Both the position numbers and the translations under genes were made by a program. Below the pieces are notes generated by a model, which saw only the letters and a list, made by a program, of their open reading frames with translations, made no database searches and was not told where the DNA came from. A stretch of DNA of 64,000 bases from contig NZ_CP059068.1 in the NCBI RefSeq assembly GCF_017798165.1, forward strand, positions 5,084,001 through 5,148,000. Direction: 5' to 3'. Source of the stretch: Rhodoferax sp. AJA081-3 (GTDB taxonomy: Bacteria; Pseudomonadota; Gammaproteobacteria; Burkholderiales; Burkholderiaceae_C). Numbering within the stretch: position 1 is the first letter of the stretch; each line of letters begins with the position of its first letter. Positions 51,712-60,039 of this stretch are shown in pieces.

Positions 51712-53595
51712 TTAGAACTTGTTGATGTCGTTATTTTCTTTGTTGCGCTGCAGGTTTTTTTGCAGTTCAACACAGGTGGCGGTACCGGCCAAGTCCGGCC
51801 GTTGGCAGGCGCGGAACATACACATGGGGCGTGCCAGAAAACCGGCATCCGAACACAATTTTTCCGGCGTTACCACAGGGGCTTCCGGTTTGGGTTCGGG
51901 CGCAGGTTGCGACGCTACCGGCGGGGGCGGGGTGGAGGCGGTTTCCGTAACCGGGGCGGGGCGGGGTGCTTCTACCTTGGCCGGTTTGGATGCCGCACTG
52001 CGGGGACGCTCCAGCGCTTTGGCGGCTTTGGTGTCCACTGCGGCCGATGCGGGGTTGGCCGGTCGGCTGCTCTCGATGATGGTTTCTTGGAGCTCTGTGG
52101 TCACCAAAGGCGCGCTGCTTGCCGAGAGCGGTGCGGCAGGGGTGCTGTCCAATACGACTTCTTCGGGCAAGACCACGGCCACGGGAGCGGCGGCCTTGCT
52201 GCTGGCGGTCCATGTACGCCAACCCCAGGCAGCGGCCACCACGGTCAGCAGGGCAAGGGTCGCAACCAGTACCCACACCACAGCGGGCCGCAGTTGCCTG
52301 GCTTCGCCCCGTTTGGTCCCATTGCGGCTGGGCTTTTTGCGATGGGCCGTGGATTGGCTTTCCAAAGCCGTCGCCCCACCCAGTGGCTCGCGGGCCCGTC
52401 TTCTGCGATCGGACGGTTTGTCGTGGCGCGCAACGGGTGTGCTGTCGGGCCCCCACTGCGCCGCAGCGGACGCGGATTCTTCCGACTCGTCGTCGGCGTC
52501 GTCTATGAACTGTGTGGGCGCGTAATCCGGGTTGGTCAAATTGGGCCGTGTTTTCTCAACCGTGACCGGGTGGTGGGCCGCGGCGGCAGAAGGTTTGCCG
52601 TTGGGCAGGCAGGCGGGCGGTAACTCCGCTCGCCAGTCAAACGACGACATGCCATGTGGTGTGACCAGGCCCAGGCTGCGCGCAAACTCCCGTACCGACT
52701 GGGGCCGGTCCTGTGGCTGGATGCTTAGGGCCCAGGTAATAGCCTGTGTGAACTGTTCTGAATATCCCTGGCCAAATTCGGACGCCACCGTTTTGACGAC
52801 GTTCGCAAACGGTGGCATCTTGTCGTTCACCACGCGGATCATGGCGGGCAGTGGTGGTTCGTTGCACAGCTGGCCGTGCACCACGGCAGCCAGGGCGTAC
52901 AAGTCTGTCCAGGGCCCCTGAGGCAAACCTTGGCTGTCGGCATACTGCTCAATGGGCGCGTAGTTGACCTTGAGAATGGCGGTGTGTTGCTTGGCGTTAT
53001 CACCAATGGCAAGACGGGCCGCACCCAAATCCAATAGTACCGGCGGGCCGCTGTCCTGCAAAAAGATATTGTCTGGCGACACGTCGCGGTGCAGGGCGGT
53101 GCCTCTGTGCAAAACCTTCAGCGCGCCCAAGATGCACCACAAGACCTTGCGCAGCCAGGCTTCTGTGGGCGGCAGACGCATGCACTGGCGGGCCTGTTTG
53201 AGTGTCATGCCCCGGTACAGCGGCATGACCATGTAGGCGGTGTCGTTGGCCTCCCAGAAGCGGAACACCCGCACCAGCGAAGGGTGTTCAAACTTGGCCA
53301 GCATGCGGGCCTCGGCCACAAAAGACCGCAATCCTTTTTGGAAGGTTTCGTTGTCGTTGGTGGTTCGGACCGAAATATGCAAACCACCCTCGGCGCGGCC
53401 GGCCAGTGCCGTCGGCATGTATTCCTTGATGGCTACATCGCGCTGCAGGGAATGGTCGTAGGCCCGGTAGACCATGCCAAAACCACCTACACCGATCAAG
53501 CCACGGATCTCGAACTCTCCCAATCGGGTTCCGTCGGCCAACGCGTCTACATGGCTTACGGTAGGTGCAGCAGCGCTAATCGGCAGTTCAATCAT
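51712..53595 (-). CDS. Transmembrane Ser/Thr protein kinase
   Basis: A 627-residue Hanks-type kinase. The kinase domain covers about residues 25-310: Gly-rich loop IGVGGFGMVYRAYD, catalytic Lys in VAIKEYMP, the catalytic loop LHRDVSPDNIFLQ near 165 and DLG in place of DFG (LLDLGAARL). A disordered linker follows, one membrane helix at about 440-463 (VVWVLVATLALLTVVAAAWG), then a Pro/Ala-rich extracytoplasmic stalk. A Cys cluster at the end reads LCSDAGFLARPMCMFRACQR. The start at 53595 has AGGACAC upstream. It is the first gene of a probable operon with the caspase-deacetylase fusion, suggesting envelope signalling. Confidence 0.92.
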   Translation of the reverse strand: MIELPISAAAPTVSHVDALADGTRLGEFEIRGLIGVGGFGMVYRAYDHSLQRDVAIKEYMPTALAGRAEGGLHISVRTTNDNETFQKGLRSFVAEARMLAKFEHPSLVRVFRFWEANDTAYMVMPLYRGMTLKQARQCMRLPPTEAWLRKVLWCILGALKVLHRGTALHRDVSPDNIFLQDSGPPVLLDLGAARLAIGDNAKQHTAILKVNYAPIEQYADSQGLPQGPWTDLYALAAVVHGQLCNEPPLPAMIRVVNDKMPPFANVVKTVASEFGQGYSEQFTQAITWALSIQPQDRPQSVREFARSLGLVTPHGMSSFDWRAELPPACLPNGKPSAAAAHHPVTVEKTRPNLTNPDYAPTQFIDDADDESEESASAAAQWGPDSTPVARHDKPSDRRRRAREPLGGATALESQSTAHRKKPSRNGTKRGEARQLRPAVVWVLVATLALLTVVAAAWGWRTWTASSKAAAPVAVVLPEEVVLDSTPAAPLSASSAPLVTTELQETIIESSRPANPASAAVDTKAAKALERPRSAASKPAKVEAPRPAPVTETASTPPPPVASQPAPEPKPEAPVVTPEKLCSDAGFLARPMCMFRACQRPDLAGTATCVELQKNLQRNKENNDINKF

Positions 53596-53740
53596 GTGTC
53601 CTATATCTGGAAAACACCCACGGAGCACCGATCGAGGGACTCGATCATCGAGTTTTGCATTCTATGGCAGTAGTTTCTGGCGGCAGGCGCACAAACTCGT
53701 AACAAGTTGCTGAGTGTGGCGTTCAACCCGATAAGCGGCG

Positions 53741-54145
53741 TCAGGCCATCCGCGACTTGTCGCTTTTGGAGCGCCACTTTTGCAAGGAGATGGTGTTGCC
53801 GGATAGGGGGTCCTGCACCAGCAGGCGTTTGCCTTCAGCCGCTACATAAAAGGTGTGCCACAACTCCAGACGCTCCGGGCGGTTGGCGTACACCGATACC
53901 GACCAATAACAACGACCCTCCAGGCGTTGTTGCTTGTCCAGTGATTCACCAAAGACCACCGGGAGGCCGTGCGACCGCGACCACGCAGTCAACTCCGGCA
54001 GTTGGCGTACCACCTCCAGGGCCTGTGCATAGGCTGGGGAATCCATGGCCTGTGCATTACATGTCGGTGCAGCATAAGCACACAGCGCAGACCAGGATAA
54101 CGAAACCGCAACGGCGGTGCGGCGAATGGCGCGGCGTGTGTGCAT
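53741..54145 (-). CDS. Small exported hypothetical protein
   Basis: A 134-residue protein with a likely signal peptide (MHTRRAIRRTAVAVSLSWSA, cleavage near AYA). The mature part has two Cys residues (PTCNAQ, GRCYWS) that could form a disulfide, and ends in a strand-rich region (LWHTFYVAAEGKRLLVQDPL). It matches no family I recognise. An upstream in-frame start at 54328 would remove the signal and is rejected. It lies 145 bp upstream of the kinase start on the same strand, so joint transcription is possible. Function unknown. Confidence 0.7.
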   Translation of the reverse strand: MHTRRAIRRTAVAVSLSWSALCAYAAPTCNAQAMDSPAYAQALEVVRQLPELTAWSRSHGLPVVFGESLDKQQRLEGRCYWSVSVYANRPERLELWHTFYVAAEGKRLLVQDPLSGNTISLQKWRSKSDKSRMA

Positions 54146-54201
54146 GGCGGGTCTCCTTGCGGGCATTTTGCCACGCAGGTGCGCCCGTGCACAGCTTGCA
54201 G

Positions 54202-54582
54202 TCAGTTCCGCAATTGCCGGTAGGCGTGGACCAGACCGCCAAGTACCAGGCAGACCAGGGCCACCACGTCGGCGATGACCACACGCTGAATTTGCGGGTT
54301 GTACCCACCCTGTGACCAGGCCAGCCACAAAAACGACAGCACACTGGCAAACCCCGCCACAAATGCCAGGGTCTGCAGCCCAGGCCGAAAAGCCGCGTAG
54401 ACCAGAAACAGGCCCAGCAGACCGAACAGCACCGCGCGGTGGCGCATCAAGATGGCAAGGTTGGGTTCGTTGATCGGCAGTCCATACAGCGCCGCCAAAC
54501 GCTCAGTGCCGAGTACGCCAGACATTGGCAACAAGTGGATGATGCCAACGACCATCAACATGGCCATGGTGAGGTAGTGCAT
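54202..54582 (-). CDS. Small four-helix membrane protein
   Basis: A 126-residue membrane protein beginning MHYLTMAMLMVVGIIHLLPM, with four hydrophobic helices (the others near MRHRAVLFGLLGLFLVYAAF, ALVAGFASVLSF-like and VVALVCLVLGGLVHAY). Similar small proteins are common in proteobacteria and are sometimes mislabelled phosphopantetheine adenylyltransferase; no catalytic motif is present. The start at 54582 is preferred because GGAAAG lies upstream and family members begin near here; 54609 is an alternative. Role unknown. Confidence 0.7.
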   Translation of the reverse strand: MHYLTMAMLMVVGIIHLLPMSGVLGTERLAALYGLPINEPNLAILMRHRAVLFGLLGLFLVYAAFRPGLQTLAFVAGFASVLSFLWLAWSQGGYNPQIQRVVIADVVALVCLVLGGLVHAYRQLRN

Positions 54583-54700
54583 GGCGGGTGACTTTCCGGT
54601 GTGGGTCATGCTGTGTCGCGTTCGGAGGGGATCGTAACTGGGAGGCCTTGTGTGGGAATAAATGTAATCCCGTTCTGCGCTGTGGCGGCTCCTATTGACC

Positions 54701-55294
54701 CTACGTGGGAGGTAATGGCGAGCCACCCGAGGTCCGGCTCGTAACGACAACGTCAAGTTTCAGCACGGCTCCGTTTTCCAGCTGCCAATCAAAGAAGTCG
54801 TCAAACCCGACATGGTTGACGGCGCGGATAACCTTGGCGACAAAGCCGTGGGCGACCAGAACCACAGTCTGGTCCTTGTGCTGCTCAGCAATGTCCCGTA
54901 GACCACGACTTACACGTTCAACAACCTCTGAGATCGTTTCTCCGCCGATGGGTGCGGCGTGCCATTGGCGCGTAATGTTCTGTGCCCAAAGGTCGGGATA
55001 AAGGGTCTGCGCCTCTTTCTGTGTCAGTCCCTCGAAAACGCCGACATGGCGCTCTCGGAACGCATCGTGGACCTGAGGCATCCAACCCCTGCCTTCGCAA
55101 ATGATTTCGGCCGTTTGGTATGCGCGGCGCAGGGGGGAGCAGAGCACCGCATCCAACTGTGCAGGCAAGGTCTCGCGCAGGGCCCTGGCTTGGGCGATCC
55201 CTTGTGCGTTGAGGTCCGGGTCCAGGGCACCGAGGTAACGGTGCTCCGCGTTGAATTGTGTTTGGCCATGGCGGACCAACAAGAGACTTGTCAC
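54701..55294 (-). CDS. Histidine phosphatase family protein
   Basis: A 197-residue phosphoglycerate-mutase-like phosphatase. The catalytic motif LLLVRHGQT begins at residue 4 (phospho-His near 9), with LCSPLRRAYQTAE, FRERHVGVFEGL and the second His in VVLVAHGFV. The start is GTG at 55294, overlapping the stop of the upstream YhiN-like gene in GTGA, so translation is coupled. The frame upstream of this GTG is unrelated. Substrate is not evident; relatives include CobC-like and broad-specificity phosphatases. Confidence 0.9.
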   Translation of the reverse strand: MTSLLLVRHGQTQFNAEHRYLGALDPDLNAQGIAQARALRETLPAQLDAVLCSPLRRAYQTAEIICEGRGWMPQVHDAFRERHVGVFEGLTQKEAQTLYPDLWAQNITRQWHAAPIGGETISEVVERVSRGLRDIAEQHKDQTVVLVAHGFVAKVIRAVNHVGFDDFFDWQLENGAVLKLDVVVTSRTSGGSPLPPT

Positions 55295-56535
55295 CCCAAC
55301 AACTTCGCCGCCAGCCCCTGCGCACAGGCAAAGCCACTGGCCCAGGCCCACTGGAAGTTGTAGCCACCCAGCCAGCCAGTCACGTCCACCACCTCGCCAA
55401 TGAAATACAGGCCGGGTTGTTTGGACTCCATGGTTTGTGAGGACAGGTTGCGGGTGTCCACACCACCAGCCGTCACCTCGGCCTTTTTATAGCCCTCGGT
55501 GCCAGTGGGGGTCAGCTCCCACTGGCTCAGGCGTTCGCCCAATACGGCCAATGCCTTGTCGGAGGCTTCGTTGATGGGCCGCGCCCAGTTGTGGCCCAGC
55601 GCCGCGCCCTGGGCCACCCAGGTGTCGGCCAGGCGCGAGGGCACAAGGGCGGCCAGTTCGTTGGCGATCAGCTTGCGGGATGTGGCCTTGGCGTGGGTCA
55701 GCCATTCGGCCACGTCGGTGTCGGGCGCCAGGTTCAGACGGATTGGTGTGCCGCTCTGCCAGTAGCTGGAGATTTGCAGCACGCCCGGGCCGCTGATGCC
55801 GCGGTGGGTGAGCAGCAGGTCTTCCAGGAAGGCGACTTTGTCTTTCTTGGTGCCGGTTTCTATCCGGACTGGCAGGGAAAGCCCCGAGAGTTGCGCAAAC
55901 GGTGCCCAGGCCGTTTCATCAAACGTCAGCGGCACGAGCGCGGGGCGGGGCGTGACCAGGGGCAGGTCAAACTGCTTGGCCACGCGGTATCCAAAGTCGG
56001 TCGCCCCCATCTTGGGTATGGACAGGCCGCCGGTGGCGATGACCATGGCACCACACGATATGGTTCCACGGTCACTATCAATTTCATAGCTGTTTGGGCT
56101 TATTCTACGAGGGCTAGAGGCTAAAAATCGTATGGATGATATGGCGCAGGGCTGCCAGCGGGTGACGTTGCCAGATGCCGCACATTCGGCCAGAAGCATC
56201 TGGATGATGTCGTCGGCCGAGTGGTCGCAAAACAGCTGGCCCTTGTGTTTCTCGTGGTAGGCGATGCCATGCTTCTCCACCAGTGTGATGAAGTCGCGCG
56301 CGGTGTAACGCGACAGGGCCGAGCGGCAGAAGCGCGGGTTGTCGCTGAGGAAGTTGGCGGGCCCCACATCGCGGTTGGTGAAATTGCAGCGGCCGCCACC
56401 CGAGATGCGGATCTTGTCCGCCACCTTTTCGCAGTGGTCCACCACCAGCACCTTCAGGCCCAACTGACCGGCCACACCGGCGCAAAACAGGCCGGCTGCG
56501 CCCGCGCCGACGATGACCACATCAAAACTATGCAT
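55291..56535 (-). CDS. YhiN/HI0933-family flavoprotein
   Basis: A 414-residue FAD-binding protein. VVIVGAGAAGLFCAGVAG is the dinucleotide fold, KIRISGGGRCNFTNRDVGPA the family signature, VIATGGLSIPKMGATDFGY and GLYFIGEVVDVTGWLGGYNF close the FAD site. The family's reaction is unknown. Around residues 135-152 the protein carries an atypical insert (FLASSPRRISPNSYEIDSD) encoded by an in-frame interspersed repeat. Coupled to the downstream histidine phosphatase gene. Confidence 0.9.
   Translation of the reverse strand: MHSFDVVIVGAGAAGLFCAGVAGQLGLKVLVVDHCEKVADKIRISGGGRCNFTNRDVGPANFLSDNPRFCRSALSRYTARDFITLVEKHGIAYHEKHKGQLFCDHSADDIIQMLLAECAASGNVTRWQPCAISSIRFLASSPRRISPNSYEIDSDRGTISCGAMVIATGGLSIPKMGATDFGYRVAKQFDLPLVTPRPALVPLTFDETAWAPFAQLSGLSLPVRIETGTKKDKVAFLEDLLLTHRGISGPGVLQISSYWQSGTPIRLNLAPDTDVAEWLTHAKATSRKLIANELAALVPSRLADTWVAQGAALGHNWARPINEASDKALAVLGERLSQWELTPTGTEGYKKAEVTAGGVDTRNLSSQTMESKQPGLYFIGEVVDVTGWLGGYNFQWAWASGFACAQGLAAKLLG
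56081..56130 (-). repeat. Interspersed repeat, in-frame copy in the YhiN-like gene
   Basis: Minus strand: TTTTTAGCCTCTAGCCCTCG, TAGAATAAGCCC and CAGCTATGAAATTGATA. Matches the core of copies A-D and stays in frame. Confidence 0.7.
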
Positions 56536-56579
56536 CTGAAGCGTTTTCTTTTTTTGGAGCGGCTAGTGTAGGGCGGGGC

Positions 56580-56617
56580 TTGCGCAGGTTTATAAATGCT
56601 ACTATAGTGATATCACT
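56580..56617 (+). promoter_or_regulatory. Promoter of the SPFH operon with overlapping operator palindrome
   Basis: -35 TTGCGC at 56580 and -10 TATAGT at 56603 with a 17-bp spacer. The perfect 12-bp palindrome AGTGATATCACT (56606-56617) overlaps the -10. Position and symmetry suggest binding of a dimeric repressor that blocks RNA polymerase. Confidence 0.6.
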
Positions 56618-56699
56618 TTGATTTCACTTCGTCCGTTGGATAAATGGATCAAGGCAGCCTCCAGCCCCGTGGTTGGAAAAAATTATTTAGGGGATAGAC

Positions 56700-57590
56700 A
56701 TGGACAAAAAAGCATCCAACGAATATGTGGCAACCACAGCCAATGGCTTTGTGGCGGTACTGCTGGGCATGGGCTTGTTGGCAGTGGCCGTATTCATGGT
56801 CACCCGTGGACCCAGCCTCGCCACACTGGTGTTGGCCGGCATGGCCGTGGTGGCGGCCCTGTGGTTTCTATCGGGGCTGTACACGCTTAACCCCAACCAG
56901 GCGGCGGTATTGAAGCTGTTTGGCAGCTACCGCGGCACCGACCGCCGGGAGGGCCTGCGCTGGGCCAACCCGTTTTTGAGCCGCAGCAAGGTGTCGACCC
57001 GGGCGCGCAATTTCAACAGCGAAAAGCTCAAAGTGAACGACCTGCGCGGCAACCCCATCGAGATTGCCGCTGCCATTGTCTGGCGGGTCAGCGATACCGC
57101 GCGGGCCAGTTTTGATGTGGAGGATTTTGAGTCGTACGTGTTCACCCAGGCAGAGGCAGCCGTGCGGCACCTGGCCTCCAGCTACGCCTATGACAACCTG
57201 GACGACGCGGGCAGCACGGCACCCAAGGAGATCACGCTGCGCTCGGGCGCCGACCAGGTAGGTGCGGCGCTGCTGGAGGAACTGCAGGACCGCTTTGCCC
57301 TGGCCGGTGTGGTGGTGGTGGATGCCAAACTCACCCACCTGGCCTATGCCCCAGAAATCGCTGGTGCCATGTTGCGCCGCCAGCAGGCCCAGGCCATCAT
57401 CGCCGCGCGCAGCCTGATCGTGCAGGGCGCTGTCGGCATGGTGGAACTGGCCCTGACCGGCCTGCAGGAGCGCGGCCTGGTGGCGCTGGACGATGAACGC
57501 AAAGCCGCCATGGTGACCAATCTGCTGGTGGTACTGTGCTCTGACCACGACGCCCAACCGGTGGTGAATACTGGCACCTTGTATAACTGA
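56700..57590 (+). CDS. SPFH/band-7 domain membrane protein
   Basis: A 296-residue protein. Two membrane helices lie at about residues 15-35 and 40-62 ([38 protein letters not shown]). The SPFH domain follows: [60 protein letters not shown] and [24 protein letters not shown] proteins scaffold membrane microdomains and proteases. AGGGGAT precedes the ATG. First gene of an operon with a small membrane protein and a ribbon-helix-helix protein. A promoter with an operator-like palindrome lies upstream. Confidence 0.9.
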   Translation: MDKKASNEYVATTANGFVAVLLGMGLLAVAVFMVTRGPSLATLVLAGMAVVAALWFLSGLYTLNPNQAAVLKLFGSYRGTDRREGLRWANPFLSRSKVSTRARNFNSEKLKVNDLRGNPIEIAAAIVWRVSDTARASFDVEDFESYVFTQAEAAVRHLASSYAYDNLDDAGSTAPKEITLRSGADQVGAALLEELQDRFALAGVVVVDAKLTHLAYAPEIAGAMLRRQQAQAIIAARSLIVQGAVGMVELALTGLQERGLVALDDERKAAMVTNLLVVLCSDHDAQPVVNTGTLYN

Positions 57591-57600
57591 GGAACCAGCC

Positions 57601-57921
57601 ATGCAAAGTTTTAGGCTCAACCCCCGTCTGATCAACAAGATCCTGTTTGCCATCCTGCTGCTGGCCGCGCTGGCCGTGGTGGCGGGGTCGCAACTGGCAC
57701 CCAAAGTACCACTGCCCATGGTGCTGCTCTACAGCGCAATGGGTGTAGTGGCCATTGCCGCACTGCTGGTGGTTGCGATCATCGTGTTTGCAACGGTATC
57801 GCAGTGGGTGTTGCGCAAGGGCGGTACCGACCCGCAGTGGTTCTGGTTCTCCGGCGAGCCACCGGGGCTGCAAAATCTGCGAGCAAAAGCGCAGGCCCAA
57901 GCCCACAAGGACGGGGTGTAA
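57601..57921 (+). CDS. Small membrane protein in the SPFH operon
   Basis: A 106-residue protein with two hydrophobic helices ([20 protein letters not shown] and [20 protein letters not shown]), followed by a charged tail. Ten bases from the SPFH stop with GAGGAA upstream. It has no recognisable domain. The linkage SPFH - membrane protein - Arc-like protein suggests it is an accessory subunit of the SPFH complex (inference). Confidence 0.75.
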   Translation: MQSFRLNPRLINKILFAILLLAALAVVAGSQLAPKVPLPMVLLYSAMGVVAIAALLVVAIIVFATVSQWVLRKGGTDPQWFWFSGEPPGLQNLRAKAQAQAHKDGV

Positions 57922-57948
57922 AGCCAACCCCTTTGATACCGAGCTGCC

Positions 57949-58152
57949 ATGGCCAGTCCCGATAAGAAATCCTTTGCGCTGCGCATAGACCCTGTGTTGT
58001 GGGCGCAGATCGAGCGCCTGGCCGCGGCGGAGTTGCGCAGCGTGAATGCCCAGGTGGAGTACCTGCTGCGCGAAGCCGTGCGCGCGCGCGTGGGTGGGCA
58101 AATTCCAGCAGTTAAACCTGGCGACAGCGAGGACAACACCAATAGCCCTTAG
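57949..58152 (+). CDS. Arc-like ribbon-helix-helix protein
   Basis: A 67-residue protein. KSFALRIDPVLWAQIERLAA and the helix LRSVNAQVEYLLREAVRARV are the beta strand and two helices of an Arc/MetJ-type DNA-binding fold. Such proteins are common as the last gene of SPFH operons and may bind the operator palindrome upstream of 56700; this is inference. The stop lies two bases before palindromic element 2, which may end the transcript. Confidence 0.85.
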   Translation: MASPDKKSFALRIDPVLWAQIERLAAAELRSVNAQVEYLLREAVRARVGGQIPAVKPGDSEDNTNSP

Positions 58153-58153
58153 G

Positions 58154-58243
58154 CGTCTGGGCGGCAAAGCGTTTTGCGCAGGTAAAGGAGGAGCCCGCGC
58201 AGTGGGCGGGGGACACGGAGCAAAACGCTTTGCCGCCCAGACG
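58154..58243. repeat. Palindromic element 2: same 42-nt core as in mutS, different 24-bp arms
   Basis: Perfect 24-bp arms at 58154-58177 and 58220-58243 (CGTCTGGGCGGCAAAGC... paired with ...GCTTTGCCGCCCAGACG) enclose the 42-nt core at 58178-58219. The core differs from that at 31919-31960 at only four positions. One change turns an inner-stem G-C into G-T (GCCCGC-GCA-GTGGGC), keeping the RNA pair. It lies between convergent genes, so it could act as a terminator or mRNA-end hairpin. Confidence 0.92.
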
Positions 58244-58272
58244 TCGCTCGCGTGTGCAGGGTTTTGAGCGCT

Positions 58273-59076
58273 TCAGGCCGCCCGGTGTTTCAGGGGCAGT
58301 TCCCTGGCGTCTACGCCCGCCGCCAGCAAACCCTGCAAAACATCACCCACCACGATCACGCTGGGGCTGGCCAATTGCTCACGGGCAATCGTGCTTTCCA
58401 GCTCCGCCAGTGTGCATACGGCCTGGCGCTGCGTCGGCAAGCTGGCGTTCTGGATGATGGCCACCGGCGTGTCGCTCGGCAGGCCGTACAGCAATTCGTT
58501 TTGTATGGTGGCCGCACCACTGACACCCATGTAGATGACCAGGGTCAGGCGCGCCTGCTGGGCCGTGGCTGCGAGTGCGCGCCAATCGGTGCCGGCCGAG
58601 CCGGGCTTGGCATGGCCGGTGACAAACACCACGCCGTGCGCATGTTCGCGGTGGGTGAGCGGCACACCCAGTGACGACACGGCGGCGATGCCCGCGGTGA
58701 TGCCGTTGATGACATCCACGCGCACGCCAGCTGCATGCAGAGCTTCCATCTCTTCGCCCCCGCGGCCAAAGATGAACGGGTCGCCGCCCTTGAGGCGCAC
58801 CACGTTTTCGCCTTCCAGCGCGGCGGTGACCATCAGCTTTTCGATAAAGGACTGCGGGGTGGATTTGCAACCACCGCGTTTGCCGACATAGACGATGCGG
58901 GCGGTGGGCTGAGCGAAGGCCACGATGGCCTCGTTGACCAGATCGTCCACCAGCACCACGGTGGCCTGCTGGATCGCCTTCAGGGCTTTGATGGTCAGCA
59001 GCTCGGGGTCGCCCGGGCCGGCGCCCACCAGGGTGACATGGCCGCGTGCGCTGGAGTTGGAAAGATCGTGTTTCAT
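58273..59076 (-). CDS. cobA: Uroporphyrinogen-III C-methyltransferase (SUMT)
   Basis: A 267-residue S-adenosylmethionine-dependent enzyme that makes precorrin-2 for siroheme and cobalamin. VTLVGAGPGDPELLTIKALK is the family start, then DDLVNEAIV, YVGKRGGCKSTPQSFIEKLM, RLKGGDPFIFGRGGEEMEAL, GITAGIAAVSSLGVPLTHRE and YMGVSGAATI. It is a single-domain CobA, not the fused CysG. Linked to nitrate assimilation genes because nitrite reductase NirB needs siroheme. Overlaps the upstream ybiB gene by four bases. Confidence 0.94.
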   Translation of the reverse strand: MKHDLSNSSARGHVTLVGAGPGDPELLTIKALKAIQQATVVLVDDLVNEAIVAFAQPTARIVYVGKRGGCKSTPQSFIEKLMVTAALEGENVVRLKGGDPFIFGRGGEEMEALHAAGVRVDVINGITAGIAAVSSLGVPLTHREHAHGVVFVTGHAKPGSAGTDWRALAATAQQARLTLVIYMGVSGAATIQNELLYGLPSDTPVAIIQNASLPTQRQAVCTLAELESTIAREQLASPSVIVVGDVLQGLLAAGVDARELPLKHRAA

Positions 59077-59981
59077 AGTGAATCCACCAAATGCAATATA
59101 TGGGCCACCTGCTGAGCAATGGGCGTGGGCACGGGCTGTGTGCCATCCAGCACACTGCGAATATAGGCAGCGGTGCTGGCTGCATCCAGTCCGGGTGGCA
59201 GATCGGGCAGGGTGGTCAGTGTGCCGTCCTGGTGGGCCTGCTGGTCCACCACTTCGCCATTGATAAAGCCCTGCATCTTGGGTGTACGGCGGGGGTCTGC
59301 CACGGCTTCACCCTCGGTGCCGCGCAGCAAGAGCGCATTGCCTTGCACCACGGCCAATGTCTCGGCCATGGAGACTGCGTATTCGGGGTGGGTGTAGCTG
59401 CTGACCAGCAGGCTCTTGCCTTCTACCGGGCTCATCAGTTTGACCAGGCTGTGCGCCGGGTTGCGCAGGCCGACGACACGGCGCACGTCCAGCAGGCGCT
59501 GCAGGCCGCCGTGCAACAGAGCTGTGGGTACAAAGGCCACGGTGCCGGGTGCTATGGATTCAATAGCCTCCCGGGCAGGAATGGCGAGGGCTAGCAGCAC
59601 TTCTGACGTATAGACCCGGCGGGATTCGGTGGCCGTGCCATGCACCAGCACCGGCAGGCCTTCGCGCGCCAGCAGCAGTGCCAGCAGGGGTGTGAGCACC
59701 GGCAGCTTGCGTGCGCCGTTGTAGCTGGGGATGACGATGGTGGGCCGGCCCGTGCTGGCTGGCAGGCGGTGCAGGCGCTGGTGGGTGGCGTCCAGGAAAC
59801 CTGCCATCTCCTGGGCCGTTTCGCCCTTGATACGCATGGCCAGGCAGAAGGCGCCCACCTCCAGATCGGTGACCGCGCCGTCCAGCACCTGGCCAAACAG
59901 GTCGGTCGCCTGCTCGCGGTTCAGTGGCCGCGCGCCTTGGCTGCCGCGGCCGATTTCCTTGATGTAGTGTGCGATACCCAT
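59073..59981 (-). CDS. ybiB: DNA-binding protein YbiB (TrpD2-like)
   Basis: A 302-residue protein with the anthranilate phosphoribosyltransferase-like fold. MGIAHYIKEIGRGSQGARPL, TDLEVGAFCLAMRIKGETAQ, IVIPSYNGARKLPVLTPLLA and NPAHSLVKLMSPVEGKSLLV are typical. In E. coli YbiB binds nucleic acids nonspecifically and lacks TrpD activity. It lies between nasA and cobA, an arrangement seen in betaproteobacterial nitrate clusters. Around residues 129-143 (VLLALAIPAREAIESIAPG region) it carries a short in-frame interspersed-repeat match. Confidence 0.9.
   Translation of the reverse strand: MGIAHYIKEIGRGSQGARPLNREQATDLFGQVLDGAVTDLEVGAFCLAMRIKGETAQEMAGFLDATHQRLHRLPASTGRPTIVIPSYNGARKLPVLTPLLALLLAREGLPVLVHGTATESRRVYTSEVLLALAIPAREAIESIAPGTVAFVPTALLHGGLQRLLDVRRVVGLRNPAHSLVKLMSPVEGKSLLVSSYTHPEYAVSMAETLAVVQGNALLLRGTEGEAVADPRRTPKMQGFINGEVVDQQAHQDGTLTTLPDLPPGLDAASTAAYIRSVLDGTQPVPTPIAQQVAHILHLVDSL
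59551..59597 (-). repeat. Interspersed repeat, in-frame copy in ybiB
   Basis: Minus strand CTAGCCCTCGCCATTCCTGC, CCGGGAGGC and TATTGAATCCATAGC. Closely parallels the copy at 15301 (CTAGCCCTCGCCAAACCTGC, TATTGATTTTGAA). Confidence 0.5.
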
Positions 59982-60039
59982 ATAGCTGCCATTGTCCCGC
60001 AGGCTTGATAACTTCGGGTAATTAGCTCAGATCACGGAT

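Noticed and set aside
58154..58243. Palindromic element 2 interpreted as an ordinary rho-independent terminator
   Set aside because: There is no T run and the conserved core is shared with an in-gene copy in mutS, so it is a repeat element first. A terminator-like effect is still possible.
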